Assembly (NCBI GenBank): GCA_964620675.1
Contig: CAZUJU010000006.1
Span: 25,739-89,738 of the forward strand
DNA: 64,000 nucleotides
Direction: 5' to 3'
DNA from: CAYSFW01 sp964620675
GTDB lineage: Bacteria > Pseudomonadota > Gammaproteobacteria > UWMA-0217
Below the pieces are notes generated by a model. It saw only the letters and a program-made list of their open reading frames with translations, was not told where the DNA came from and searched no databases. Positions 44,992-53,338 of the stretch are shown one piece after another. Within the stretch, counting starts at the first letter, position 1, and every line of letters starts with the position of its first letter. The position numbers were made by a program, and so were the translations under genes.

Positions 44992-46464
44992 CTATCCTTG
45001 ATTATTTGCGCTTTTGCCGCGCGCTTCGAGTCGGCGTAGGAGTTCCGCCATGACTTTGTCATAGAGCGCGTCCTTCAGAACCTCGTCCTCGATTCCGGCT
45101 TCGAGGTTGGGGTTGTCGTTGACCTCGATCACCTTGATGCCGTTCGGGGTTTCTTTCAGGTCGACGCCGTAAAGCCCGTTGCCCATGAGTTTGGCCGCCT
45201 TTAGCGCGATCTCGATCACCTTAGGTGGGACCGCGGCGATCGGCACGGTATCCGAATCGCCCTCGTCGGCGCCGCCGCGCGGACCGTGTTTGACGATCTG
45301 CCAGTGCTTCTTCGCCATGTAATAGCGGCAAGCAAACAGCGCCTCCTGATTGAGCACGCCGACCCGCCAGTCGAATTCGGTCGGCGTGAATTGCTGGGCA
45401 AGGATGAGTTCCGAGACCTTGAACCACTCGCCAGCGACCTTTTCCAGCTCGGCGCGGCTGTTGACCTTGGCGACCCCGCGCGAGAACGAGCCGTCGGGGG
45501 TCTTGAGCACCATCGGGTAGCGGCAGCGCGCCTCGGCCACATCGAGGTTGCGCGGGGTGAGGATCACCGTGGTGGGAATCGGAACCCGGTGACGCTGCAG
45601 CAGTTCCGCGAGGTAGACCTTGTTCGAGCAGCGCAGGATCGAGAGCGGATCATCGATCACCACCATGCCCTCGCGCTCGGCGCGGCGGGCGAAACGATAG
45701 GTATAGTGATTGACCTGAGTGGTGGCGCGGATGAACAGCGCGTCGAATTCGAGCAGGCGGCCGAAGTGCTTCGGCGTGATCAGTTCGACGTCGAGCCCGA
45801 TTTTGCGCCCGGCCTGAATGAACTTGCTGAGCGCACGCGCGTTCGACGGCGGCATCGAATCGTTGGGATCGTGCAGGATCGCGACATCGTAGCGGTAGCT
45901 TTCCTCCTTCTCGGGCTCGCGCCAGCGCCGGGTCAGGTATTGATTGAGCGCGTCGGCGAAGAGCTGGTGCTGATCCTTGCGCAGGCGATCAAAGGCGAAC
46001 GCCCGTACCGAATGAATGCCCCAGTGTCCATTGCGTCGCATTTCCACCCGTAGCAGTGGAGCACGAAAAGTGTCGAAGATCTCGCGCGCAAGTCCGGCCA
46101 GCGCCGGTTCCGTGGTTTGCCCGAACAGGATGTCAAACTTGATCCGGCGCACGGTCAACGCGTTCAGGTAGCGTCGCTCTCCCGAGGTAAAGCCGTCGCG
46201 CGGATTGAACAGCGGTGGACGGGTGAGGTCGAGCGCGGTGCGCACTGACGGGATCACCCGCTGACCGCGCGCTTCAGCCAGCAGCGAGCAATAGTAACCG
46301 AGCCCCTGGTATTTCTGGTTGTGACAGAGGTTGATCACGGTCATCCGGCGGTCTTTCGGGCGCTCGTCGGAGGCGAGGTAGGCGTCGGCGGTGATGACCT
46401 GGAGTTGGGGATACTCGGGACGCCAGTCTTCGAGATCCTCGACCAGTACGATCAGCTCAGGCAC
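44992..46464 (-). CDS. RimK-like ATP-grasp ligase with N-terminal RLAN-type domain
   Basis: The 490-residue protein has an N-terminal domain (about 1-200) of the kind found ahead of RimK-like ATP-grasp enzymes (VINLCHNQKYQGLGYYCSLLAEARGQRV). An ATP-grasp fold follows from about 250, with MVLKTPDGSFSRGVAKV, DWRVGVLNQEALFACRYYMA and the metal-binding VIEVNDNPNLEAGIED. Such enzymes join amino acids to peptides or proteins using ATP. The start is GTG at 46464, overlapping the GNAT/C39 gene by eight bases. This indicates joint action. Confidence 0.85.
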   Translation of the reverse strand: MPELIVLVEDLEDWRPEYPQLQVITADAYLASDERPKDRRMTVINLCHNQKYQGLGYYCSLLAEARGQRVIPSVRTALDLTRPPLFNPRDGFTSGERRYLNALTVRRIKFDILFGQTTEPALAGLAREIFDTFRAPLLRVEMRRNGHWGIHSVRAFAFDRLRKDQHQLFADALNQYLTRRWREPEKEESYRYDVAILHDPNDSMPPSNARALSKFIQAGRKIGLDVELITPKHFGRLLEFDALFIRATTQVNHYTYRFARRAEREGMVVIDDPLSILRCSNKVYLAELLQRHRVPIPTTVILTPRNLDVAEARCRYPMVLKTPDGSFSRGVAKVNSRAELEKVAGEWFKVSELILAQQFTPTEFDWRVGVLNQEALFACRYYMAKKHWQIVKHGPRGGADEGDSDTVPIAAVPPKVIEIALKAAKLMGNGLYGVDLKETPNGIKVIEVNDNPNLEAGIEDEVLKDALYDKVMAELLRRLEARGKSANNQG

Positions 46465-47626
46465 GTCGCGACTCCGAGCGCCGTCGTTGCGGGTAGATCA
46501 CCACTACGGCCTTGAGGTTGGAGCGGCCATAGCGCGCCATGGCGGCGAAGTCCCGCCGCAATACGGGCATGTTGATGCAGTCGGCGAGCGTTTCACCCTC
46601 GCGGACGTCGATATAGGGGTCGTGCATATAGACAAAGCGTTGATCGAATCCTGTAACCACCACCCAATGTGGAAATTTTTCCTTGTAGATCCGGTAGGAG
46701 CTGATGAGCACGAGCGGGATGCCGCCGCGGCCGAACATGGCCTCCAGTTTATCCGGACCGACCGCCTGTTGGTACAGGGGGATCTGGGCTGTCTGCATCT
46801 CATCGAGCATGTCGTCCTGAACCAGGCGCATGACTTCCTTTTTCGCCGGATTGCGCACCGAATCAAGAAACAGCGCACCTTCGGCGTTGACGTAGACTTC
46901 GACACTGAATCCGCGCTGCCAAGCCGCCAGGCTGAGGCCGTAGGGGCCGCAGCCGCCGTGGCCGGAGGTCATGAACACCGTGGTCGCCTCGCGCCAGAGC
47001 CGCAATTCCAGCTTGCGATCGAGGATCATGGTCGGCTCGTGCGCCGCCATCGCCATCATCAGCGTGGCCGGGCCGCAGGTGAACTCAGCCGTTTGTGCGT
47101 AGAACGGCACCCGCACCATGTCGAGACCGAGTTGCGGCGCCAGCGATTTCTGGTAGCGCACCGCGTCCATGTGGTCTTCATAATAATCGCTGACCAGTCC
47201 GAACGATTCGTAGCCGAGTCGGGTGAACAAGCCGATCGAGGCGGGGTTGTCGCGCCGGATTTCGAGGCGCATCTCGGCGCGGTCCTCGCGCTGAGCCACC
47301 GCCTCGGCCTCCGCCACCAACGCCTGCGCGACCGTGTGGCGGCGAAACGCCGCCAACACCGCGATCGAGTAGATTCGTGCCATCGAGGTGCCGCGACTGA
47401 ACAGAACCATTACATACCCGACCGCCGTCCCGTCGAACTCGGCGATGAGGGTCGCCGCGTGGCCCTTGGTCAACATGTACCGAAAACTGCGCCGCGACAG
47501 CCGATCCGACTCAAAACACTGCGCTTCGATCCGCACCAATGCATCGAGATCGGTAAGCGTCGCTGGGCGTAGTGTCAAGCCGGCGGGCGAGGGCGGCGGC
47601 GGCGTCGGATTCAAAGCGGCGTTCAT
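46457..47626 (-). CDS. GNAT acetyltransferase fused to a C39-like peptidase
   Basis: The 389-residue protein has a GNAT domain in about residues 17-155 (RPATLTDLDALVRIEAQCF, then RRHTVAQALVAEAEAVA). A papain-like C39-type domain occupies about 165-385, with cysteine in EFTCGPATLMMA, histidine in KFPHWVVVTGFD and aspartate in MHDPYIDV. C39 peptidases usually cleave leader peptides. I chose the ATG at 47626, since the upstream part is low-complexity and lacks family features. It precedes the RimK-like gene with an eight-base overlap. Confidence 0.85.
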   Translation of the reverse strand: MNAALNPTPPPPSPAGLTLRPATLTDLDALVRIEAQCFESDRLSRRSFRYMLTKGHAATLIAEFDGTAVGYVMVLFSRGTSMARIYSIAVLAAFRRHTVAQALVAEAEAVAQREDRAEMRLEIRRDNPASIGLFTRLGYESFGLVSDYYEDHMDAVRYQKSLAPQLGLDMVRVPFYAQTAEFTCGPATLMMAMAAHEPTMILDRKLELRLWREATTVFMTSGHGGCGPYGLSLAAWQRGFSVEVYVNAEGALFLDSVRNPAKKEVMRLVQDDMLDEMQTAQIPLYQQAVGPDKLEAMFGRGGIPLVLISSYRIYKEKFPHWVVVTGFDQRFVYMHDPYIDVREGETLADCINMPVLRRDFAAMARYGRSNLKAVVVIYPQRRRSESRRA

Positions 47627-47760
47627 AAGGCGTTGATACCGAGTGGGCTTCGGGCGTGCCAGGCGTGGCGGCAGGGCACCGGACAGTTTCGAGTGTGCGC
47701 CGAATCCTACGCCAACCGGAACGCCGGCGACACTGCCGAGCACGCCGCCGCGGTCGTAGC

Positions 47761-48897
47761 CTAGTGCGCGGCGGACGCCGATTTCTTCGCGCCCGTGTCC
47801 TTTTTCACCGGCGTGGGCGGGATGTCGAAGCGGCCGTCGGTGATTGCCACCGTTGCGCCGAACAGCTTCTCGCCGTCGCCGCCAACCTCCGTCACCTTGA
47901 GATCCGCGCGCAGTGTCCCGCGGATGCTCCGGTGGGCCGGATCGACCGCCTCGATCACGACTTCACCGCCGGTTGCCACATAGACCATGTTGTGCGCGAA
48001 CTGCGCAATCACTTCGGCCCCGGGCGATGTCGGCGTGGCCGTCAGGGCGACGGTGCTCGGGATGACCGGCACGGTCAGCGGCAGGTTCGCCAACGCATCC
48101 AGGCTGACGTCTTTGAGCGCCATCGTCAGGTGTAGCGCTTTGCTGGCGTCGTCCGGAAACGTACTGCCGAGCGCCAACACCACGGTGACGAGTGCGCCCG
48201 GCGGCAACCCGTCGATCGCCGGACGCGCACCCTCGACCGGTGTATTGGAATAGGACGCTTCGCCCTGGGCACCCGCGGCCACGTAAGCGAGCAAGTCGCG
48301 ACTCGACTGCCCGAGATAAGCCACTGCGTGCCCCGCCCCCATTGAAAACCCCTGATACGCCGCCGACGCGAGCGCGGTACCGTTCAGCGAGCAAGCGAAC
48401 TGCACTGGCTTGCCGCCGATGCTGGCGCCTGTTTCGGGCTTGGCTTCCGTCTTGGGCGCTTCGGCTGGCGCCAGTAGAGTCTCCGCATCGGCGTAGCTCG
48501 CGATGGCGCCGTGCGCCGACAGGAGCGCATCCGTCAACGTCGCGGCCTGCGACAACACCAAATGTACGCCGACCTCGTCGCCCCGGGTGACCTGAGGATG
48601 ATCGGCCGGCAACGCAAGCGTTCCCGCCACCCGTTCGCCGGATTGCGTCAACACCTCGATCACGGCGTCGCTCGCGAGCGTGCCTTTTTCCATCTTGAGC
48701 GTGATCGGGTAGCTGTTGCGCTCACTTGCGGCCGCGGCCGCCACGATCCGCGCGACCGGCGCGGAAGGATCGGTCACCGCCGGCACCGTGGCCGTCGCCT
48801 CGGCCGCGTCCGACGCAGCGGGTGCCGGCGCGTCTGAACCGCCGCAGGCGGAAAGTCCGGCGAGCGCGAGTAACAAAGCGGTGGGACAGCGTCGCAT
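47761..48897 (-). CDS. Putative lipoprotein of unknown function
   Basis: The 378-residue protein starts with a lipoprotein signal ending in the lipobox LSAC (cysteine at 18), then an Ala/Pro-rich linker. Its body carries several beta-rich segments (SYPITLKMEKGTLASDAVIE, FACSLNGTALASAAYQGFS, and the terminal KVTEVGGDGEKLFGATVAITDG). I recognise no family. It is the next gene upstream of the GNAT/C39-RimK-ABC block, 134 bases away and co-directional, so it may or may not share its job. Confidence 0.65.
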   Translation of the reverse strand: MRRCPTALLLALAGLSACGGSDAPAPAASDAAEATATVPAVTDPSAPVARIVAAAAASERNSYPITLKMEKGTLASDAVIEVLTQSGERVAGTLALPADHPQVTRGDEVGVHLVLSQAATLTDALLSAHGAIASYADAETLLAPAEAPKTEAKPETGASIGGKPVQFACSLNGTALASAAYQGFSMGAGHAVAYLGQSSRDLLAYVAAGAQGEASYSNTPVEGARPAIDGLPPGALVTVVLALGSTFPDDASKALHLTMALKDVSLDALANLPLTVPVIPSTVALTATPTSPGAEVIAQFAHNMVYVATGGEVVIEAVDPAHRSIRGTLRADLKVTEVGGDGEKLFGATVAITDGRFDIPPTPVKKDTGAKKSASAAH

Positions 48898-49296
48898 GAT
48901 AAGGCCTCCTTGCAGACTTGTGCGATCAAGCGGCGAGGATACGGGAGCAGCCGCCGGCCTTCATTGGTTGGCGATGCTATTCGTGAAGGACGTCGCAGAT
49001 GCCTGAGCCATTCAACCTGCTTTCCGCTGTTGAAGGCGCCGTAGAATCGGGCATGCCCGATTCTACGTGGTAGACGGCGTTTCACCGAAAAGGTGATTGG
49101 GTCGTTTGGCGCAAACACCTGAATTCACGCGGAAGCGCAAGGAAATGTCAAATCGCAGCCGAGGGCTCTAGGTTCAAGACTCCGGTCGCGGGGTACTGGG
49201 CTGGGACAAACGCATGTTTCATCGCAGCAGTCTCCGTCCCGCCGTGCCTAACTCCGCTATACTGAGCGCGTGAGGACGGGATTATTGGAGACGGTC
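48898..49296. other. Intergenic region with a perfect 28-bp palindrome
   Basis: About 400 bases lie between divergent genes. A perfect palindrome spans 49040-49067, with half-site CGTAGAATCGGGCA. It could be a REP-like or phage-type hairpin or an operator. No gene or RNA is recognisable elsewhere in the stretch. Confidence 0.45.
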
Positions 49297-49761
49297 ATGC
49301 GGTGGGCAGATGTTCTGGCAGAGCCTTCGTTAAAAAATCTGCCATTTAAAATCGAGTTGAATGAAAAAGGGCATATCGAAATGTCGCCGGCCTCGAACTT
49401 TCACGGCTATCTGCAAAGCGAACTGGTCTGGTTGTTACGTTCGCAACTGGATACCGGCCGGGTGATTACCGAGTGTTCGATTGACACCCCCAAAGGCGTG
49501 AAAGTGGCGGATGTTGCCTGGGGCAGCTCGGCCTTTGTTGCCGAACAGGGAGATTTAACGCCATTTACCAAGGCGCCCGAGATTTGTATTGAGATCGTTT
49601 CGCCGTCCAATACATTTCTGGAAATGCAGGACAAGGTTTTGCTCTACCTCGCGAAGGGTGCGAAAGAGGTCTGGCTGGTCAAAGAGCGTGGCACGACAGC
49701 CATTTATCGTTCTGAAGGCGAGGTGACTGAGTCGCTGTTTGTCAGCCGGACGGCGGTTTAA
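49297..49761 (+). CDS. Uma2-family (DUF820) putative endonuclease
   Basis: The 154-residue protein has the Uma2 restriction-endonuclease-like core: residues about 30-130 with NEKGHIEMSPASNFHG, KVADVAWGS (the PD of the PD-(D/E)xK type core is read as VADVAW) and EICIEIVSPSNTFLEMQDKVLLYLAKGAKEVWLV. These proteins are mostly from cyanobacteria and are often multicopy and mobile-looking. Function is not proven. I chose the ATG at 49297, because GGAG stands six bases upstream. It lies in accessory DNA. Confidence 0.82.
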   Translation: MRWADVLAEPSLKNLPFKIELNEKGHIEMSPASNFHGYLQSELVWLLRSQLDTGRVITECSIDTPKGVKVADVAWGSSAFVAEQGDLTPFTKAPEICIEIVSPSNTFLEMQDKVLLYLAKGAKEVWLVKERGTTAIYRSEGEVTESLFVSRTAV

Positions 49762-50234
49762 GGCCTAAAGTCGGGCCAATTCCCAAATACCTGCGAAGTC
49801 AGGCGCAATAACGCTCGAGATTGCCGAGGCGTTTGGGCTACGACCCGACCCCCTGCACCTGCGACGGAGCACCGCACTGGCCCGGTCGTGCGCCTTTGCG
49901 TATGTCAGCGAAGTATTCCGAGTTTTTCATGTGAACCCTTTAATCGCGGCTGAGTGCCACTGGCGTATGCGTGAGATTAGTCGAACCACCGCGCGCGTAC
50001 ACGTTTAGAAAAACGAAACCATACCAAGCAGCGAATGCGCCTGGATTCGGCAGTGGAATGAATCGTTCATCACGCGCGACTGACCGTACGCTTGTCGTTC
50101 GGTTTCGCCACGCGCTTTTCAAATCGGCACGCGCTATTGGATAAGCCCCGATGGCGCGCAGGAATTCTTGAGTAAATAAGTAGGAAATAATATAACTATA
50201 TCCGTAGTAACTAATCCTTCCTGTGGAGGTACTC
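49762..50234. other. Intergenic region, no gene seen
   Basis: No family-like frame is visible in about 470 bases. The last third is AT-rich (around 50160-50215) and probably carries the promoter for the next gene, whose ribosome site GGAGG is at 50225-50229. No repeat or RNA is recognised. Confidence 0.35.
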
Positions 50235-50693
50235 ATGAACACCTTGATTGCGGACTTCAATCCAAACGGGGTTGTGACCATCAATCGCGTCGTTCTGAAA
50301 CCCGCGTTCAGCGTGGACGACTTACAAGAGCGTGTCGCGGTCTTGTGCGAGAACGTGAAAACCTATCATTCCGATACGGGCTTCGTCGGCGGCTTCGTGG
50401 CGCTGAACAGCGGCGATGTTTCGAACGAAGGTTCGACGATCGGGCAGCCCGTTGGCGGTGAGCTGAAGGACCGCGAGGCCTTGATCGTGACATTTTGGCA
50501 GTCCCTTGCGCAGCATGAGGCATCGCATCGCAGCGATACGTTCCAACCGCTGTTCCGCGAGGTGCTGGCGCTGTGCGAAAACGGCAACGAGGAAGTCGCA
50601 TACACGATGCTGTGGCAGGGCCGCGCGTATTCGGCGGAGGAGGCCATACGCGCGCGCGAGGCGAAGGCCCGCTACGGTGCGAAAGCCGCGTAG
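50235..50693 (+). CDS. Small protein resembling the antibiotic-biosynthesis-monooxygenase fold
   Basis: The 152-residue protein shows the pattern of dimeric alpha-beta barrel (ABM) domains: VLCENVKTYHSDTGFVGGFVAL, then REALIVTFWQSLAQHEASHRSDTFQPLF. The hydrophobic strand followed by a W-S-x-x-x-H helix is typical. The C-terminal tail is Ala/Arg-rich and probably disordered. The assignment is by pattern only. GGAGG lies six bases before the ATG. It stands alone between accessory elements. Confidence 0.6.
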   Translation: MNTLIADFNPNGVVTINRVVLKPAFSVDDLQERVAVLCENVKTYHSDTGFVGGFVALNSGDVSNEGSTIGQPVGGELKDREALIVTFWQSLAQHEASHRSDTFQPLFREVLALCENGNEEVAYTMLWQGRAYSAEEAIRAREAKARYGAKAA

Positions 50694-50774
50694 CGGATAG
50701 CGGGGTATACCCGCGATTGCATCCGTCGCATCGCGGGCAAGCCCGCTCCTGGCAACCAGCATAATAACGCAGCA

Positions 50775-51235
50775 TTAGGAGGCAACCGCCGCGGCGTCAT
50801 TGACGCCGCGCTTGCCCGGCGCGAGCCACTTGAGCCGCACTGCCTGCAGGCGTTCCGGACTGACGGGTTTGCTGAGGTAATCATCCATGCCGGCCGCGAG
50901 GCAGCGTTCACTTAATCCTTTCAAGGCGTGCGCGGTCAGGGCGACGATGATTGGCTGTATAATGTTGTCTATGCCGCGTATTTGGCTCACTGTTTCGTAG
51001 CCGTCGATCTCCGGCATCTGCATGTCCATAAATACGAAATCGACTGCTTCGCACTGAAGGCGTTCGATTGCCCGCAAGGCGCCGGCGGCGACACCAACCG
51101 TAGGGCCTGAGATTTCGACAATGGATTTCACCATCTCGCTCGGCTCCAGTAATCGTCGTCGATCACCAGCACCGCCGTGCCGGCGAGTGCCGGATACGTC
51201 CTGATGCCGCGTTCGACCTGGTTCTTCCCGTGCCC
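50775..51235 (-). pseudogene. Broken response-regulator (REC) domain, remnant of a hybrid kinase
   Basis: The 119-codon frame from 51134 carries most of a receiver domain (FVFMDMQMPEIDGYETVSQIRG with the phospho-aspartate, ALTAHALKG, and MDDYLSKPVSPERL). Its first strand with the acidic pair (AVLVIDDDYWS) lies just upstream in another frame, 51128-51235, and stops there. A shift of about one base joins them. The kinase part that normally precedes such a domain is absent. It is therefore a degraded remnant. Confidence 0.75.
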
Positions 51236-51363
51236 TTAGCCCTCGCCGCGCGGCATTTGAACTGTGAACCGGTTCAACTTACGAAGCCTGTGGAATTTAA
51301 CAAAGTCTACCCGGCGGGGTGCGAGCACCTAGCGCAGCCCCCATCGCGTTTTTTTTGAGGATT

Positions 51364-51393
51364 CGTAGGATGCGCTGACGCAGGAAGCGCATC
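51364..51393 (-). repeat. REP element, copy A
   Basis: Read on the minus strand this is GATGCGC-TTCCTGCGTCA-GCGCATC followed by CTACG. The stem GATGCGC/GCGCATC is perfect. It shares its sequence with copies at 51420-51452 and 52040-52070, and lies 109 bases upstream of the REP-associated transposase. Confidence 0.85.
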
Positions 51394-51419
51394 GGTGGTG
51401 ATGGGAATCCGGACGAGTC

Positions 51420-51452
51420 GATGCGCTTCGCTTCGCTCAGCACATCCTACGG
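51420..51452 (+). repeat. REP element, copy B
   Basis: GATGCGC and GCACATC form an imperfect stem around TTCGCTTCGCTCA, followed by CTACGG. The orientation is opposite to copy A, so the pair makes a larger inverted structure directly upstream of the transposase, as usual for BIME arrangements. Confidence 0.75.
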
Positions 51453-51501
51453 ATTTTTCGGTCGTTCGAGTGACCGCAATGGAGCCCTGACGATCCGACT
51501 G

Positions 51502-52032
51502 ATGACCGACTACCGCCGTACCTACACCTCCGGAGCGACCTGGTTCTTCACGGTTAATCTGGCAGAACGGCGGGGCAACCGCCTGCTGATCGAGCACATC
51601 CAATCGCTGCGCGAGGCATTTGCCTACGTGCGGGAGCGGCGACCGTTTTGCGTCGAGGCGGTCGGGATTTTGCCGGATCATCTTCATTGTCTTTGGACGT
51701 TACCGCCGGGCGATGCCGATTACTCCACGCGCTGGAATCTGCTCAAAGGACGTTTTTCTCGCTCAATCGCGAGCGGGGAACGGATCTCGCGGAGTCGGGC
51801 GAAGCGGCGCGAACGTGGTCTTTGGCAACGACGGTTCTGGGAACACTGCATTCGGGACGAGGCGGATTTCAACCGGCATGTGGATTACATCCACTGGAAT
51901 CCGGTCAAGCACGGGTGGGTGAACCAAGTGGTCGATTGGCCTTATTCGAGCTTTCACCGGTTCGTGGCGGAGGGGACATATCCGGTGGATTGGGCGGGTA
52001 ACGGAAAGTCCGAGATTAATGGCGGGGAGTGA
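51502..52032 (+). mobile_element. REP-associated tyrosine transposase (RAYT, Y1 family)
   Basis: The 176-residue protein carries the HUH pair in ILPDHLHCLWTLP (HLH) and the likely catalytic tyrosine in VDYIHWNPVKHGWV, with YSSFHRFV near the end. This is the REP-associated Y1 transposase family, thought to move REP sequences by single-strand transfer. I chose the ATG at 51502 since the family begins with RRTYTSGATWFFTVN. REP hairpins flank it on both sides, which supports the call. Confidence 0.93.
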
Positions 52033-52039
52033 CTTGAAT

Positions 52040-52070
52040 GATGCGCTTCCTGCATCAGCGCATCCTACGG
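52040..52070 (+). repeat. REP element, copy C
   Basis: GATGCGC and GCGCATC close around TTCCTGCATCA, followed by CTACGG. It starts eight bases after the transposase stop and is nearly identical to copy A in the opposite orientation. Confidence 0.85.
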
Positions 52071-52390
52071 GCTCAACGCGTCTGGGCCGTCACGAATCGA
52101 GTGGCGACAGTTGTCCACGGTGGCTCCGCTCGCTCCGCTCGCGTTGACAGTGGCATGACCCTTTTCTATATTCCCGCGTCGTCTCGCCGCGCATCGGTCC
52201 GGCAGGGGCAGGGCACTTTTACCCTCGTTGACTGAATGAGCTGCGGCGCGGCTTGATTCCGCATCGGTTCCAGGTTCGTCTGGTCCTCGCCATGACGCGT
52301 TTGCGTTTTCACTGCCTTTTCAGGGTATATGCCGCACGGGACCGGACGCGGAGACCCGCGTTGACCGCAACGAAACAGGAGCGTTGACAG
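52071..52390. other. Intergenic region ahead of the GldA-type operon, no gene seen
   Basis: The 320 bases contain no recognisable gene. A repeat-like GCTCCGCTCGCTCCGCTCGC stretch is present near 52122-52141. An AGGAG ribosome site (52377-52381) fits the GTG at 52391. A promoter should lie here, but I cannot pick one out. Confidence 0.35.
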
Positions 52391-53338
52391 GTGATCAAAA
52401 CCGAACAATTGACCCGCCGCTACGGCGCATTCACCGCGGTGGATGAGGTGAGTTTCGAAATTGGCGCGGGCGAGGTCGTCGGCTTGCTAGGCCACAATGG
52501 CGCGGGCAAGACGACGATCATGAAGATGTTGACCGGTTACCTCGAACCGAGTGCCGGCGATATCGTGATCGATGGTGAGCGGCTTGCAAGTCATCGTCGC
52601 GCCGCGCAGCGGAAAATCGGCTACTTGCCTGAGAATTGCCCGACCTATCCCGAGATGACAGTGGTCGATTATCTCGCCTATGCGGCGGCGCTGCATGGCG
52701 TTGCCTCCGCGGCGCGACCACGCGCGTTGCGCAGTGCGATCAAACGGACCGCGCTCGGGGAAAAGGCGGGCGCGCTGATCGCCACCTTATCACGCGGCTT
52801 TCGCCAGCGGGTCGGCGTCGCCCAGGCGATCCTGCACGCGCCTCGAATTCTGATTCTCGATGAACCCACCAACGGCCTCGATCCGTCGCAAATTCAGCAC
52901 ATGCGCGATTTGATTCGCGAACTCTCACGCGATACCACGGTAATCCTGTCCACGCACATCTTGCAGGAGGTTGAGGCAGTGTGCGATCGCGCGATCATTA
53001 TCCGCAACGGGCGCATCGCGCTGGATGCGCCGCTCGCGGAGTTGCAGCGAGGCGGGCGTTTGGTGGTCGGGCTCGATGCGGCGCCGGAACACTGTCGCGA
53101 CGCATTGACTGCGCTGGGGGGTGTCTCTGCGGTGGAAACTTTGCCGAGCACCGGCACGACCTGGCACTACGCGCTTATGCTCGACGCTGGCGTGGAGGCT
53201 AACGCCGCGGCACCGGCGATCGCGCGGGCGCTGTTCGAGCAGGGGTTCGCGCTATCGGCGTTGCAGACCGAGCGGCGCGACCTCGAAACGGTGTTTCGCG
53301 AAATCAACCTGGCAACCGGGGAGGCGCCTCATGCGTAA
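52391..53338 (+). CDS. ABC transporter ATPase, GldA type
   Basis: The 315-residue ATPase has Walker A GHNGAGKTT near residue 36, the signature LSRGFRQRVGVAQAI and Walker B ILILDEPTNGLDP. It has a GldA-like C-terminal extension of about 90 residues. Signature LSRGFRQR replaces the common LSGGQ, as seen in gliding and exopolysaccharide-type transporters. GTG is the start, with AGGAG nine bases upstream. It overlaps the next gene, a fused permease, by eight bases. Confidence 0.92.
   Translation: MIKTEQLTRRYGAFTAVDEVSFEIGAGEVVGLLGHNGAGKTTIMKMLTGYLEPSAGDIVIDGERLASHRRAAQRKIGYLPENCPTYPEMTVVDYLAYAAALHGVASAARPRALRSAIKRTALGEKAGALIATLSRGFRQRVGVAQAILHAPRILILDEPTNGLDPSQIQHMRDLIRELSRDTTVILSTHILQEVEAVCDRAIIIRNGRIALDAPLAELQRGGRLVVGLDAAPEHCRDALTALGGVSAVETLPSTGTTWHYALMLDAGVEANAAAPAIARALFEQGFALSALQTERRDLETVFREINLATGEAPHA

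Noticed and set aside
49940..50284. Minus-strand frame of 114 codons
   Set aside because: It overlaps the start of the better supported gene at 50235 and shows no recognisable pattern.
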